Origin: Parvularcula marina
GTDB taxonomy: Bacteria > Pseudomonadota > Alphaproteobacteria > Caulobacterales > Parvularculaceae
DNA length: 64,000 bases
Direction of reading: 5' to 3'
Assembly (NCBI RefSeq): GCF_003399445.1
Contig: NZ_QUQO01000001.1
Location: forward strand, 248,001-312,000
How positions within the stretch are numbered: position 1 is the first letter of the stretch; every line of letters starts with the position of its first letter. The position numbers were made by a program, and so were the translations under genes. The notes under the pieces are model-generated. The model worked only from the letters and a program-made list of their open reading frames with translations, searched no databases and was not told the origin of the DNA. Below, piece by piece: positions 1 to 8,734 of this stretch.

Positions 1-680
1 AGGTTGATCGAGGTGATCAGATCACCTTCATTATCGAGAAGCCCGCCGGTGCCGGTGACGAAAACGATCTTCAACGGCTCGAAGGCCAGCGCGAGCGCGC
101 GCGCGACGGCATCGGCATTGATATTGACGAGGCGTCCCGCCTCATCGACGCCGATATTGCTGATCAGCGGAATGCTGCCTGAATCCGTGATGGCGGAGAT
201 GGTTTCGAGATCGACTGCCAGCGGATCACCGACGCGGCCATATTTTTCTTCATCGACAATCCGGGCCCGGATGGCTGCAGGCGGCACGGCGGCGGTGTGT
301 CCGCCCTGTTGGCCGATGGCGGATGAAAGGGCGATGGTCGTCCGCATAGCAATCGTACTGACGACGTCCATCACTTCCGGGGTGGAGACACGCAGGCCAT
401 CTTTCTTGCCGGCATCAACCCCGGCGGCGGCGATGGCTTCATCAAGCTGGGGGCCGGCGCCGTGAACAACGATGGGGGTCAGCCCGACCGTGTTGAGGAG
501 AGCAAGACCCGCCGCCACGGTCTCAAGATCATCACGCAGGACCGCGCCGCCGAGCTTGAAAATCGCAAAGCTGGTGCCGCCCGCCGCGCCGAAACGGTCA
601 AGATAGGTGCGGATTTCTTTGCCGTCCCGGATCTGGCCGAGAAGCTCCGTGAGGGCTGTTTTGACTGGTCCGTCAGCCAT
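1..680 (-). CDS. argB: Bifunctional N-acetylglutamate synthase/kinase, N-terminal kinase part (cut by window edge)
   Basis: The amino-acid-kinase half phosphorylates N-acetylglutamate. In the fused family a C-terminal GNAT half makes N-acetylglutamate. Only about 226 residues are inside the window. Visible motifs are FKLGGAVLRDD (Lys near residue 42), VVHGAGPQLD near 72-81, and FVTGTGGLLDNEGDLI near the edge. These resemble the Xanthomonas/vertebrate-type NAGS-K kinase domain more than ordinary ArgB. The start is ATG at 680, which overlaps the argE stop by 8 bp, so the two are translationally coupled. It is the last gene seen of the operon reading argF'-argG-argE'-argAB. The synthase half lies outside the window, so the fusion is inferred from the kinase sequence and the gene neighbours. 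Confidence 0.8.
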   Translation of the reverse strand, partial: MADGPVKTALTELLGQIRDGKEIRTYLDRFGAAGGTSFAIFKLGGAVLRDDLETVAAGLALLNTVGLTPIVVHGAGPQLDEAIAAAGVDAGKKDGLRVSTPEVMDVVSTIAMRTTIALSSAIGQQGGHTAAVPPAAIRARIVDEEKYGRVGDPLAVDLETISAITDSGSIPLISNIGVDEAGRLVNINADAVARALALAFEPLKIVFVTGTGGLLDNEGDLITSIN

Positions 681-1731
681 GCGTCATGATCCTCATATAG
701 GCATTGAAGGCGGCCTCGAGGTCCGCATAAAGAACGAATTCATCCGCCGCATGGGCCTGGGCGATATCGCCGGGACCAAGAACGAGGGCGGGATATCCGG
801 CAGCGGCAAAGAGCGACGCCTCGGTCCAGAAATCGACTGGATCACCAAGGTCGAGACCGATCCCGGCGGCCCAATCCATCAGGGCTTTTTGTCCAGCCTG
901 TGCCTTGTCATCTGCGATGGGGAGGGGCGGACCCTCAAAGCGTTTTCCTAAAGAGACCAGTTCATCGCCTGCCAGTGCGCGGATCTCGTCTAAGCGCGAG
1001 GCGGTATCGGCGCCGGGCAGCCCCCGGAAGCCGAAGCGGACGAGACAGTCCGCCGCCACCATATTAGGTTTCACGCCGCCTTCGATACGCCCGAAATTGA
1101 GCCGATAGTCCGCGGCCCACGGCAGAGCGAGGGCGTCTGTCACGAATTTTGCCGCCGCATGGATGGCCGAGACGCCGCCCTTTGAGGCGTGGCCGGACAT
1201 TCCCTTGAAATTGGCTTCCGCCGACAGGATGCCGCGATGCTGCGGCGTTGCCTTCGCCTTCGTCGGTTCGGAGACAATGACGCGGTCGTAGGGATGGGAT
1301 TCTTTCAAAAATCCGTGCACTGCATCGCTCTGGCCGGCTTCTTCATCGGTCGTGAAGAGGAGCGCCATGGGGCCGTCAGTTTTGGCGGCAACATTGAGAA
1401 GGCAGGCTGCTGCCCCCTTGATATCGCAGGTGCCAAGGCCGATGGCGCGGTCATCTGCCCGCGTCATTTTGTGCGGATCTTGCGTCCAGCCGGGCGCAAT
1501 CGGCACGGTGTCGAGATGGACATTGAAGAGTGTCCTTGCCTCGCCACGCTTTGCATACCAGCCAAGGCAGCCATCACCATAGTCGAGCACGGATGTCTCA
1601 AACCCCGGCGCGTGGGTATCAAGCCAGCCGAAAAGCTCCGCCTGCGGCGTTAGCGCCCGCGGCGGGTTCTGGCTGTCAAATCCGACAAGGGCTTCGAGGT
1701 GATCAAGGACCGTATCAAGAGAAAACGTCAC
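673..1731 (-). CDS. argE: M20 family deacetylase, probable N-acetylcitrulline deacetylase
   Basis: The product is a cytoplasmic metallopeptidase-family hydrolase of 352 residues. Motifs in order are HLDTVP (metal ligands His72, Asp74), GTCDIKG (Asp103), TTDEEAG (catalytic Glu130/Glu131), and the dimerisation 'lid' with KGMSGHAS. The family includes acetylornithine deacetylase (ArgE) and, where the operon carries acetylornithine transcarbamylase, N-acetylcitrulline deacetylase. Its place between argG and the fused kinase/synthase, with 6 bp to argG and an overlap with the next gene, matches the Xanthomonas-type acetylated arginine route. I therefore favour acetylcitrulline as the substrate. 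The family is certain; the substrate is inferred from context. Confidence 0.85.
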   Translation of the reverse strand: MTFSLDTVLDHLEALVGFDSQNPPRALTPQAELFGWLDTHAPGFETSVLDYGDGCLGWYAKRGEARTLFNVHLDTVPIAPGWTQDPHKMTRADDRAIGLGTCDIKGAAACLLNVAAKTDGPMALLFTTDEEAGQSDAVHGFLKESHPYDRVIVSEPTKAKATPQHRGILSAEANFKGMSGHASKGGVSAIHAAAKFVTDALALPWAADYRLNFGRIEGGVKPNMVAADCLVRFGFRGLPGADTASRLDEIRALAGDELVSLGKRFEGPPLPIADDKAQAGQKALMDWAAGIGLDLGDPVDFWTEASLFAAAGYPALVLGPGDIAQAHAADEFVLYADLEAAFNAYMRIMTHG

Positions 1732-1737
1732 GAAAAA

Positions 1738-2943
1738 TCAGTCCTTGTCGCCGACAAGCGTCCATAGGGCCGCCGACTGACCGACCAGCTTGATGAAGCC
1801 GGTCGCTTCCTCCGCCGTCCAGTCTGCCGCCTGCGCATAGGTCGCCCCATCTCGGCGAAGGAGGTAGTCGGAGGTAATCTCGACCGCATCGACCCTTCCG
1901 CCGCTGGTCATCAGCGTAACGTTGCCGGTGACCCTTTCCTGCGTTGAGGTGATGAAATCTTCGATCTGTGAACGGAGGGGGTCGAAATAGCCGCCATCAT
2001 AGACCAGGTCTGCCCATTTGCGGGCCACCATGGGTTTGAAATCGTTCTGCGCCATGGTGAAGACACCCTGTTCGAGCGCCCGGTGCGCGGCTTCGAGCGC
2101 GATGAGGCCTGGGGCCTCGAACGCAATCCGGCCTTTCAGCCCGACCAGCGTGTCGCCCGTATAGGTGCCGTAACCGACGCCGTAAGCCCCGAATTCACGG
2201 TTGAGGCGGCTTAGAAGATCCGGACCCGGTACAGGCTGACCATCGATTGCAACAGCGACACCGTTTTCGAACTGGATTGTCAGCTCCAGCGGATGGCTCG
2301 GCCAGTCGCCGGCAGGCTTGGTCAGCGAGCGTGCCTTGTCGGACGGGGTCTTCCAGTCATCGATCTCCCGGCCGGAAAAGGTCGTGCCCAGAAGGTTCTG
2401 GTTGATCGTATAGAGTTTCTGCGAGGCAGGGACTTCAAAACCGCGATCTTCGAGATATTTACGCTCATATTCCCGGACATTGCCCGCATCGCGCGGCACT
2501 TCGCGGATCGGCGCGAGCGATTTGAACCCACCGAGCGCGGCAATCGACCGGTCAAAACGCACCTGGTCATTGCCCATGCCGGTGCAGCCATGCGCAATCG
2601 CATCGGCGCCGGTCTTTTTCGCAATCTCAACGCCGAGTTTGACGATCAGATAACGGTCCGCACAAAGAAGGGGATAGCGCCCCTGGCGCCATTCGCCCGC
2701 CCGGATCAGCGGGGTGACGATCTCATCCCACAGACGGCCTGCGGCTTCCACCGAATGGTGCTCAACCGCGCCGAGTTCTTTCGCGCGCGCTTCGACCTCT
2801 TCGGGGGAGGCTTCCGCACTGCCGGGGCCGGCCGTATCGACAAAATAGGTGACGACGTCCCAGCCCTGTTCCTTCAGCCAGACGACGCAATAACTGGTAT
2901 CAAGACCGCCCGAGAAGGCGAGAACAACTTTACCCTTGGACAT
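1738..2943 (-). CDS. argG: Argininosuccinate synthase
   Basis: It ligates citrulline and aspartate, using ATP, to argininosuccinate, the step before ArgH. The 401-residue protein begins MSKGKVVLAFSGGLDTSY, which includes the N-type ATP-pyrophosphatase loop SGGLDTS. HGCTGMGNDQVRFD and YTGDTLVGLKGR follow further in. These stretches resemble the shorter Xanthomonas-type ArgG. The frame is open upstream, but the start at 2943 is chosen because AAGGAG lies 7 nt before ATG and the protein then begins at the conserved motif. It sits 11 bp after argF' and 6 bp before argE', in one operon. Confidence 0.95.
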   Translation of the reverse strand: MSKGKVVLAFSGGLDTSYCVVWLKEQGWDVVTYFVDTAGPGSAEASPEEVEARAKELGAVEHHSVEAAGRLWDEIVTPLIRAGEWRQGRYPLLCADRYLIVKLGVEIAKKTGADAIAHGCTGMGNDQVRFDRSIAALGGFKSLAPIREVPRDAGNVREYERKYLEDRGFEVPASQKLYTINQNLLGTTFSGREIDDWKTPSDKARSLTKPAGDWPSHPLELTIQFENGVAVAIDGQPVPGPDLLSRLNREFGAYGVGYGTYTGDTLVGLKGRIAFEAPGLIALEAAHRALEQGVFTMAQNDFKPMVARKWADLVYDGGYFDPLRSQIEDFITSTQERVTGNVTLMTSGGRVDAVEITSDYLLRRDGATYAQAADWTAEEATGFIKLVGQSAALWTLVGDKD

Positions 2944-2954
2944 TTGAAAACTCC

Positions 2955-3974
2955 TTATTCGCCGCCGAGCAGGGTTTTGAGCACTGCTTTCTGGACGGGC
3001 AGGCGGTTCGCCGCCTCTTCGATAAAGACCGCATTCGGACTGTCGGCGACGGCATCCGTCACCTTGATATTGCGGCGCATGGGCAGGCAATGGCTGAAGA
3101 GGCCATTATTTGTGAGGGCCATTTTCTTTTCATCGACGATGAAATGCTGATGGGCATCGCGGATCGGTTTTTCGTCTTCCCAGCGGCCAAAATAAGGGAG
3201 TGCACCCCAGCTTTTTGCATACACGACATCGGCGCCATCATAGGCCTCTTCGGGATCATGGCTGATGGTCAACGACCCGCCATATTCCTTCGCGAAATTC
3301 TCCGCCGCTGTCATATAGCGTTCATCGAGAAGATATTCCGGTGTCGGACAGAGGAGGGTCACATCCATCCCGAATTTTGACGAGATCAGCAGCGCGGAGT
3401 TAGCGACCGCCGTATTCAGCGGCTTGGGGTGATAGGTCCATGTGAGGACGAATTTCTTCTTCTTCACCTCACCCAGCCGGTCCTGAAGCGTGCGCATCAA
3501 CGCCAGTTCCTGACAGGGATGAACGATCGTCTCCATATTCACGACCGGCACGGTCGCGTGCTCGGCAAAGGCGCGGATCAGCATGTCCTGACGGTCAACC
3601 TGCCAGTCTTGGAATTTCGGGAAGGCGCGGATGCAGATCACATCGACATAGGTCGAAAGGACGCGCGCTGCCTCACGGACATGTTCTTCTGCCGTACCGT
3701 CCATGACGACGCCGTCTTCGATTTCGAGCGGCCATGTCCCGGCGGCATCAAGCACGATGGCATCGCCGCCCTGTTCCAGCATCGCCACCTGAAAGGAGGT
3801 CCGTGTACGCAATGACGGGTTATAGAAGATCAGCGCCGCTTTCTTGCCGGCAAGACCTTCATCGCGCTTGCCGCGAAGCTGTGCGGCACTATCGAGCAGG
3901 CCCTGCAGTTCGGCCTGCGACCAGTCGGCGGTCGATAAGAAATGACGGTGTGTAATCGGTCTGATCCTTTTCAT
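2955..3974 (-). CDS. argF': N-acetylornithine carbamoyltransferase (AOTCase)
   Basis: It transfers the carbamoyl group to N-acetylornithine, giving N-acetylcitrulline. The protein has 339 residues. It shows the carbamoyl-phosphate loop SLRTRTSF (54-61), MDGTAEEH, RAFPKFQDW, NMETIVHPCQE, TWTYHPKPLNTAVANSA and FSHCLPMRRN. The WTYHPKPLNTA and AFPKF blocks belong to the AOTCase/SOTCase branch and not to classical OTCase. The residue matching Xanthomonas Glu92 is Glu (Glu96 here), as in acetylornithine enzymes. It is the first structural gene of the minus-strand arg operon. The terminator-like hairpin and its T-run end only 9 bp before its ATG, which fits control by attenuation. The ribosome site before this ATG is poor. 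Confidence 0.92.
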   Translation of the reverse strand: MKRIRPITHRHFLSTADWSQAELQGLLDSAAQLRGKRDEGLAGKKAALIFYNPSLRTRTSFQVAMLEQGGDAIVLDAAGTWPLEIEDGVVMDGTAEEHVREAARVLSTYVDVICIRAFPKFQDWQVDRQDMLIRAFAEHATVPVVNMETIVHPCQELALMRTLQDRLGEVKKKKFVLTWTYHPKPLNTAVANSALLISSKFGMDVTLLCPTPEYLLDERYMTAAENFAKEYGGSLTISHDPEEAYDGADVVYAKSWGALPYFGRWEDEKPIRDAHQHFIVDEKKMALTNNGLFSHCLPMRRNIKVTDAVADSPNAVFIEEAANRLPVQKAVLKTLLGGE

Positions 3975-3982
3975 TGAGGCAT

Positions 3983-4007
3983 AAAAAAACCCGGCAACTA
4001 GGCCGGG
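3983..4007 (-). terminator. Rho-independent terminator in the arg operon leader (probable attenuator)
   Basis: On the minus strand a CCCGGC/GCCGGG stem (4007-4002 and 3995-3990) with a 6-nt loop is followed by seven T (3989-3983). It lies after the Arg-rich leader peptide stop (4032) and just before the argF' start (3974). Terminating here would switch off the whole operon. An 8-bp perfect complement (4049-4056 within the leader codons, and 4008-4015 directly before the terminator stem) and a small hairpin at 4027-4040 over the leader stop give possible alternative folds. Confidence 0.85.
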
Positions 4008-4031
4008 CGCGTGCGGGGAACGTCGCTGCGG

Positions 4032-4109
4032 TCAGCCGCAACGGCGCGCGCACGCGTTTCGGCGGCGTCGCGACAGTCCCATATCGAAGTTGGTCACAAA
4101 TGTCTTCAC
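4032..4109 (-). CDS. argL: Arg-rich leader peptide of the arginine operon
   Basis: A 25-codon reading frame starts with GTG at 4109 and has AAGGAG 7 nt upstream. Residues 14-17 are four consecutive Arg and residues 22-23 two more (codons CGA, CGC, CGC, CGA, CGC, CGT). The stop is 25 bp before the terminator stem, which precedes argF'. This is the classical layout of ribosome-mediated attenuation: stalling at Arg codons when charged tRNA-Arg is scarce would favour readthrough. The symbol is descriptive. No homolog was searched for, so support comes from ribosome site, codon content, position and the following terminator. Confidence 0.8.
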   Translation of the reverse strand: MKTFVTNFDMGLSRRRRNACARRCG

Positions 4110-4135
4110 GGAGACACTCCTTGACAGATTGCGGC

Positions 4136-4165
4136 AAGCTACACACGCACGCAACAAAGGTGCAA
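4136..4165 (-). promoter_or_regulatory. Candidate promoter of the arg leader/operon
   Basis: On the minus strand TTGCAC (4165-4160) and TAGCTT (4141-4136) are separated by 18 bp. A start near 4129 would put the leader-peptide ribosome site almost at the 5' end of the RNA, as is usual for attenuators. The match is moderate. On the plus strand of the same gap, TTGACA at 4121-4126 could belong to the divergent argH promoter, but I see no good -10 for it. Confidence 0.35.
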
Positions 4166-4200
4166 GTCCAAAATGTATCGGCACCGAGATGGAGAAGAGC

Positions 4201-5619
4201 ATGACCGGCAGAAAAGACGAGACGGGCAAATCCGGTGTGAATGCCATGTGGGGCGGGCGGTTCAGCGAGGCGCCGTCCGATGTGATGCAGCGCTTCAATG
4301 CCTCGATCGGTTTTGACCAGCGCCTTGCCGCAGAGGACATTGCTGGCTCGCGAGCTCACGCGACGATGCTGGCGAGCCAGGGGATCATCTCCGAAGCTGA
4401 TCGCGACGCAATCCTCTCTGGGCTCGAACAGGTCGAGACGGAAATCGCCGAAGGGCGTTTTAAATTCTCCGAAGCTCTTGAAGACATCCATATGAATGTC
4501 GAAGGGCGGCTGGCCGAGTTGATCGGCGATGCGGCGGGTCGGCTGCATACCGGCCGTTCACGGAATGATCAAGTCGCAACCGATTTCAAACTCTGGGTGC
4601 GCGGCACGCTCGATGGACTGATCGAGGCGACCCGCGACTGGCAGAAAGCGCTGGTGACGCTGGCCGCGGATCATGTCGGTACGGTCATGCCGGGCTTCAC
4701 CCATTTGCAGCCGGCAACACCGGTGACCTTTGCCCATCACCTGCTCGCTTATGCTGAAATGGCCGAACGCGACCTAAGCCGCTATGCCGATGCAAGAGCG
4801 CGGCTCAATGAATGCCCGCTGGGGGCAGCGGCCCTTGCGGGCACGTCCCATCCGATCGATCGGGAGATGACGGCGAAAGCGCTGGGCTTTTATCGGCCAA
4901 CGGCGAACTCACTTGATTCCGTCAGCTCACGGGATTTTGCGCTGGAAGCATTGTCTGCCGCCTCGCTTGGGGCGATCACCCTGTCGCGCTTTGCCGAAGA
5001 GGTGATCATCTGGTCGACGGCGGCCTTCGGGTTTGTCAAATGCTCGGATGCGTTTTCGACCGGCTCTTCGATCATGCCGCAAAAGCGTAATCCCGATGCG
5101 GCGGAGCTATTGCGCGGTAAGACGGGGAGGGTGATCGGCGCCTTCAACACGCTGGCCGTGACCATGAAGGGCCTGCCGCTCGCCTATTCAAAGGACATGC
5201 AAGAAGACAAGGAACCGGTCTTCGATGCGCTCGATACGCTGGGCGCGTGCCTGACGATTGCCGCTGGTGTCACCGGCAGCCTGATCGTCAACAAAGACAC
5301 CATGAAGGCCGCTGCCGGTGTCGGCTATACAACGGCGGTGGATCTAGCTGACTGGCTTGTCCGGGAGCTGAATATTCCCTTTCGTGAAGCCCATCACGTT
5401 GTCGGGCGGCTGGTCGCAACAGCCGAAAAGACTGGCACCGACCTTCATGAGCTGTCCGATGAAGCCCTGAAGGCGGCGCACCCCGAACTCACCGGCAAGG
5501 TGAGGGAGGCGGTGACGGTCGAAGCCTCTGTCGCTGCGCGGAAACATATTGGTGGTCCGGCACCTGATGCGGTGAACCGAGAGCTTGTCAAATGGCAGGC
5601 GCGGCTTGCATTGAAATAA
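4201..5619 (+). CDS. argH: Argininosuccinate lyase
   Basis: It splits argininosuccinate into arginine and fumarate, the last step of the pathway. The family motifs are plain: MWGGRFSE at the start, [21 protein letters not shown] and the fumarase/lyase signature [15 protein letters not shown] at 4201 is chosen because GGAGAAG lies just before it; the frame stays open further upstream through the region of the divergent arg leader. The product has 472 residues, normal for ArgH. It is divergent from the argF'-argG-argE'-argAB operon and convergent with the first RTX gene, with a shared two-way terminator between them. Confidence 0.95.
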   Translation: MTGRKDETGKSGVNAMWGGRFSEAPSDVMQRFNASIGFDQRLAAEDIAGSRAHATMLASQGIISEADRDAILSGLEQVETEIAEGRFKFSEALEDIHMNVEGRLAELIGDAAGRLHTGRSRNDQVATDFKLWVRGTLDGLIEATRDWQKALVTLAADHVGTVMPGFTHLQPATPVTFAHHLLAYAEMAERDLSRYADARARLNECPLGAAALAGTSHPIDREMTAKALGFYRPTANSLDSVSSRDFALEALSAASLGAITLSRFAEEVIIWSTAAFGFVKCSDAFSTGSSIMPQKRNPDAAELLRGKTGRVIGAFNTLAVTMKGLPLAYSKDMQEDKEPVFDALDTLGACLTIAAGVTGSLIVNKDTMKAAAGVGYTTAVDLADWLVRELNIPFREAHHVVGRLVATAEKTGTDLHELSDEALKAAHPELTGKVREAVTVEASVAARKHIGGPAPDAVNRELVKWQARLALK

Positions 5620-5676
5620 GCCGATAGTCCAACGACGTTCAACCTACGGCGTTATTCCGATTACCAGCCAAAAGAA

Positions 5677-5700
5677 AAGGGCCGCCCGAGGGCGGCCCTT
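5677..5700. terminator. Bidirectional terminator between argH and RTX gene 1
   Basis: The inverted repeat AAGGGCCGCC/GGCGGCCCTT, with flanking A-rich and pyrimidine-rich ends, lies between the convergent stops at 5619 and 5723. It can serve both genes. Confidence 0.75.
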
Positions 5701-5722
5701 CCCGTAGAATGTATCGTCCAGC

Positions 5723-8140
5723 TTATGACACGTCGCCGTGGTCGTGAACGAATGCTTCGAAGATATCCATGAGTTCCGTCTTCGTGAAGTCGTCGGAAGG
5801 AACTTCGAACGGACCAACTTCCATGACCGGACGGTCCATGTCCATGATCACTTTGTCGACGCCAGGCACGAAGGGCTCTTCGTACTTGTCGAAGCCAAAG
5901 GTGAGGACTTCTTCGTCCGTCTGCCAGAAGCCTTGGAAGTTCTTCGGTGTATCCGCGAACGGATTAAGCGACTGAACTTCGCCGAGCTCGAAGATGGTGT
6001 TCGGGCTAACGTCACGGATGTAGATGAACGAGCCATTTTCGAATTCGATGACAAGGTCATTATCCGTGAAGGCGAAGCCACCTTCTTCGTAATCGCGCTC
6101 TGGCACGTAGGTGAAGAGATCGGCGCTGGAGAGCGACGTCGCGTCATCGAGAGCTTCGAAGAACTCACGAGCCGTGAAGCCACCAACAGAACCGTCAGCC
6201 AGCGTCAGATTGAAGCACAGCTGATCTTCCTGGTTGCCATCGAAGTCAAAGATGTAGGTCCCGAAGAGACCATTCGCATCGATGTCAGTGATGTTGCCAG
6301 CAGCGTCCGTGGTGACGACGAGGTCGACGATGAAATCGTCGGCGCCTTCTTCACCGTGCAGGACGTTTACACCCTGACGACCAACGAGCGTGTCGTCATG
6401 CTCACCACCGAAGAGGTAGTCGAGGCCAGAGAAGAGACCGAACTGGTCATCACCACCGATGATGAGGTCGTCATCTTCTTCGCCGTCCATGAAGTAGTCG
6501 CCCGAGCCGCTCGTGAAGAGCGTGTCGTTGCCCGTGCCACCAAGGACAGTGTCGCCACCAACGAACTCCGGCAGGAAGTCGATGAGGATCGTAGCCGAGT
6601 TGCCAGCGTCGATCAGGTCATCGCCAGAACCGCCATCGGCATAGTCGTTGCCGTTGCCGCCCTGGATCTCGTCATTGCCTTCTTCGCCGTAAAGCGCGTC
6701 CCAGCCGTCCGAGCCGTCGATGGTGTCGTCGCCGTAGCCACCAACGACAACGTCGTCGTGGTTTTCGCCGTCGAGGCAGTCATCGCCACCGTTGCCTTCG
6801 ATGTAGTCATCGCCGTTGCCGCCGAGAACCGTATCGAGACCTTCGCCGCCGATCAGGTAATCCCAGCCATTGCCGCCGTCGATGGCGTCATTGCCGCTAT
6901 CACCGTAAGCAACGTCCCAGCCGTCTTCGCCGCGAATGACGTCGTCGCCATTGCCGCCAGACATCAGGTCGTTATCGTCGCCACCGTCGATGAAGTCGTT
7001 GCCGTTAACGCCTTGCAGGACGTCATCGCCATTTTCACCGAAGATTTTGTCGTCGCCGTCGTCGCCGAAGAAGCCCGGCTCAACGTCAAAGGCATCCGAA
7101 CCCGTGATGGAGTCGTTGCCGTCGCCACCAAGCATGGTGTCGTTGCCGTGACCACCGCGGAGATCGTCGGCGCCGTCTTCACCTTCCATGAAGTCGTCGT
7201 CGTCGTTACCGTTCAGGCTGTCGTCGCCGTCGCCACCGAAGAGTTTGTCGTCGCCAGCGCCGCCGTCAACGTCGTCATGGCCTTCTTCGCCAAGCAGAAC
7301 GTCTTCGTCTTTGCCGCCGTCGATGTCGTCAGCGCCGATGCCGCCCAGGATCGTGTCCTGACCGTCAGAACCCTGAAGGTTGTCTTCGCCAGCTTCACCA
7401 AAGATGAGGTCATCGCCGTCATTACCGGTGATGTCGTCACCGCGACCTTTTTCGTCGCCGCCAACGAGCGTGTCGTTGCCTTCATCGCCCTTCATGGAGT
7501 CGATGCCAGCGCCGCCGAACATGAGGTCATCATCTTCGCCACCGCGCATGGTGTCACGGCCGTTGCCGCCGAGCATGGTGTCATCACCAGCTTCGCCGAG
7601 CAGACGGTCAGCACCGTTGCCACCGAAAACGAGGTCCATGCCGAAGCCAGCACGGATGATGTCGTCGCCGCCATCGCCGCAAAGCTCGTCATCGCCAGCG
7701 TTGCCGTAGATACGGTCACGATCAGCACCACCAGAAACGAGGTCGTCGCCAGCGCCACCACGGATGGTGTCGGTGCCGTCATTACCTTGCAGCTCGTCGT
7801 TGCCGTCATTGCCTTCGATCGAGTCGTCGCCCGACTGACCAGCAACTTTGTCGTCACCAGCGTTTCCGTAAAGGGTGTCATTACCCCAGTTCGGGTTCGG
7901 GTCTTTTTCAACGTTTGCATCACCAATGATGATGTCGTCGCCGTTCTGACCTTTTACTTCGTCATCACCAGCGCCACCGGAAATGGTGTCATCCTGGGAC
8001 CCGCCTTTGACAGTGTCGTCGCCGGTTTGGGCATAGATGAGGTCGTTACCGCCGCGGCCGTCGATAAAATCGTCGCCTGAGACGTCCTCCCCGAGACCCG
8101 GGAAGAGTTCTGACGTGTCGTCGCCATAAATGTTTGCCAT
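5723..8140 (-). CDS. RTX calcium-binding repeat protein 1 (probable type I secreted)
   Basis: The product has 805 very acidic residues. Residues about 20-590 are almost unbroken glycine/aspartate nonapeptides of the GGxGxDxUx kind, which form calcium-binding beta-rolls. Residues about 600-805 form a conserved non-repeat tail (FDFDGNQEDQLCFN, RDVSPNTIFELGEVQSLNPF, FDKYEEPFVPGVDK, ELMDIFEAF). There is no Sec signal peptide, as expected for type I secretion, but no exporter gene lies in the window. No catalytic domain is visible, so a surface-layer, adhesion or matrix role is only a guess. ATG at 8140 follows AGGAGAGA. It is nearly identical to RTX gene 2 over long stretches, except for a core at about 6600-6960. 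Confidence 0.9.
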   Translation of the reverse strand: MANIYGDDTSELFPGLGEDVSGDDFIDGRGGNDLIYAQTGDDTVKGGSQDDTISGGAGDDEVKGQNGDDIIIGDANVEKDPNPNWGNDTLYGNAGDDKVAGQSGDDSIEGNDGNDELQGNDGTDTIRGGAGDDLVSGGADRDRIYGNAGDDELCGDGGDDIIRAGFGMDLVFGGNGADRLLGEAGDDTMLGGNGRDTMRGGEDDDLMFGGAGIDSMKGDEGNDTLVGGDEKGRGDDITGNDGDDLIFGEAGEDNLQGSDGQDTILGGIGADDIDGGKDEDVLLGEEGHDDVDGGAGDDKLFGGDGDDSLNGNDDDDFMEGEDGADDLRGGHGNDTMLGGDGNDSITGSDAFDVEPGFFGDDGDDKIFGENGDDVLQGVNGNDFIDGGDDNDLMSGGNGDDVIRGEDGWDVAYGDSGNDAIDGGNGWDYLIGGEGLDTVLGGNGDDYIEGNGGDDCLDGENHDDVVVGGYGDDTIDGSDGWDALYGEEGNDEIQGGNGNDYADGGSGDDLIDAGNSATILIDFLPEFVGGDTVLGGTGNDTLFTSGSGDYFMDGEEDDDLIIGGDDQFGLFSGLDYLFGGEHDDTLVGRQGVNVLHGEEGADDFIVDLVVTTDAAGNITDIDANGLFGTYIFDFDGNQEDQLCFNLTLADGSVGGFTAREFFEALDDATSLSSADLFTYVPERDYEEGGFAFTDNDLVIEFENGSFIYIRDVSPNTIFELGEVQSLNPFADTPKNFQGFWQTDEEVLTFGFDKYEEPFVPGVDKVIMDMDRPVMEVGPFEVPSDDFTKTELMDIFEAFVHDHGDVS

Positions 8141-8646
8141 GTCGCTCTCTCCTAAAAGCACTACTGGAACTGAGAGGGACCGATGTTCCCAACCGGTTCT
8201 GCCCCCTAAAATCATCCCCGCCGATACATGACGGGTCAGACCCTTATCGGGTTAATTGACAAAAGCGTGGAACGTCCCCCCCCGTTTGTGGGGGGAATTG
8301 GCCTAAGTGGCGACAATTACGTCGTTTTTCGGGGTTTGATTGCAATTTTACATGAGCACAATTGGTTAACGGATTGATCTTTTCCCGTCTCAGGAAACGT
8401 CACGAATAGGTGTGTCCCGTCATAGGTGTACTCATTAGGTTCTCATCGAAATTGATGTCAAAAACTGTCTCAAACGGGGCAAATCAGTTCTGGAGACGAG
8501 GAGAAATCCGGAGAACCAGAGGAGTTTGGTCGCCAAGATGAGGAGATCTCTAAAGCTGCACAATCAGCTCGCAGAGCCTGACAGGCACGCTCTCATGGGT
8601 ACTTTCAGTAAGGTGAGAAGCACCCTGTTTGAATAGAAAGCCGTTC
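8141..8646. other. Intergenic region between RTX gene 2 terminator and RTX gene 1
   Basis: No coding sequence is supported here. It holds the 5' leader of RTX gene 1, the conserved palindrome block at 8245-8295 and a more AT-rich stretch (8300-8500) in which I recognise nothing else. Confidence 0.7.
8245..8295 (-). promoter_or_regulatory. Conserved regulatory block upstream of RTX gene 1
   Basis: The palindrome C8-GTTTGT-G6 (8276-8295) lies about 15 bp from TTATCGGGTTAATTGACA (8245-8261). The same pair, palindrome plus TATCGGTTAATTCACA, occurs upstream of RTX gene 2, and a related palindrome lies upstream of RTX gene 3. It is probably an operator or activator site, perhaps for the nearby LuxR-type regulator. 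That link is inference. Confidence 0.6.
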
Positions 8647-8651
8647 ACGAA

Positions 8652-8677
8652 AAAGGCCGCTCGTAAGAGCGGCCTTT
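8652..8677 (-). terminator. Terminator of RTX gene 2
   Basis: A perfect 11-bp stem AAAGGCCGCTC/GAGCGGCCTTT with loop GTAA lies 58 bp after the RTX gene 2 stop. The minus-strand 3' side ends in T residues. Confidence 0.85.
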
Positions 8678-8734
8678 CCCAATTCGAGTGAGGGATCCCT
8701 TTGGGAGACCCCTCTGGACCCGAAACCTGAGTGC

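Noticed and set aside
2293-3150. A 285-codon open frame antisense to argG
   Set aside because: It covers the conserved argG coding sequence on the other strand and shows no recognisable protein content.
4090-4200. An N-terminally longer ArgH starting at 4090
   Set aside because: The extra 37 codons overlap the divergent arg leader and its likely promoter, and a good ribosome site precedes ATG 4201.
5738-8080. A 780-codon open frame antisense to RTX gene 1
   Set aside because: It is a by-product of the Asp/Gly codon pattern of the repeats read backwards (Val/Ala-rich nonsense), lacks a ribosome site, and similar shadows occur opposite the other two RTX genes.
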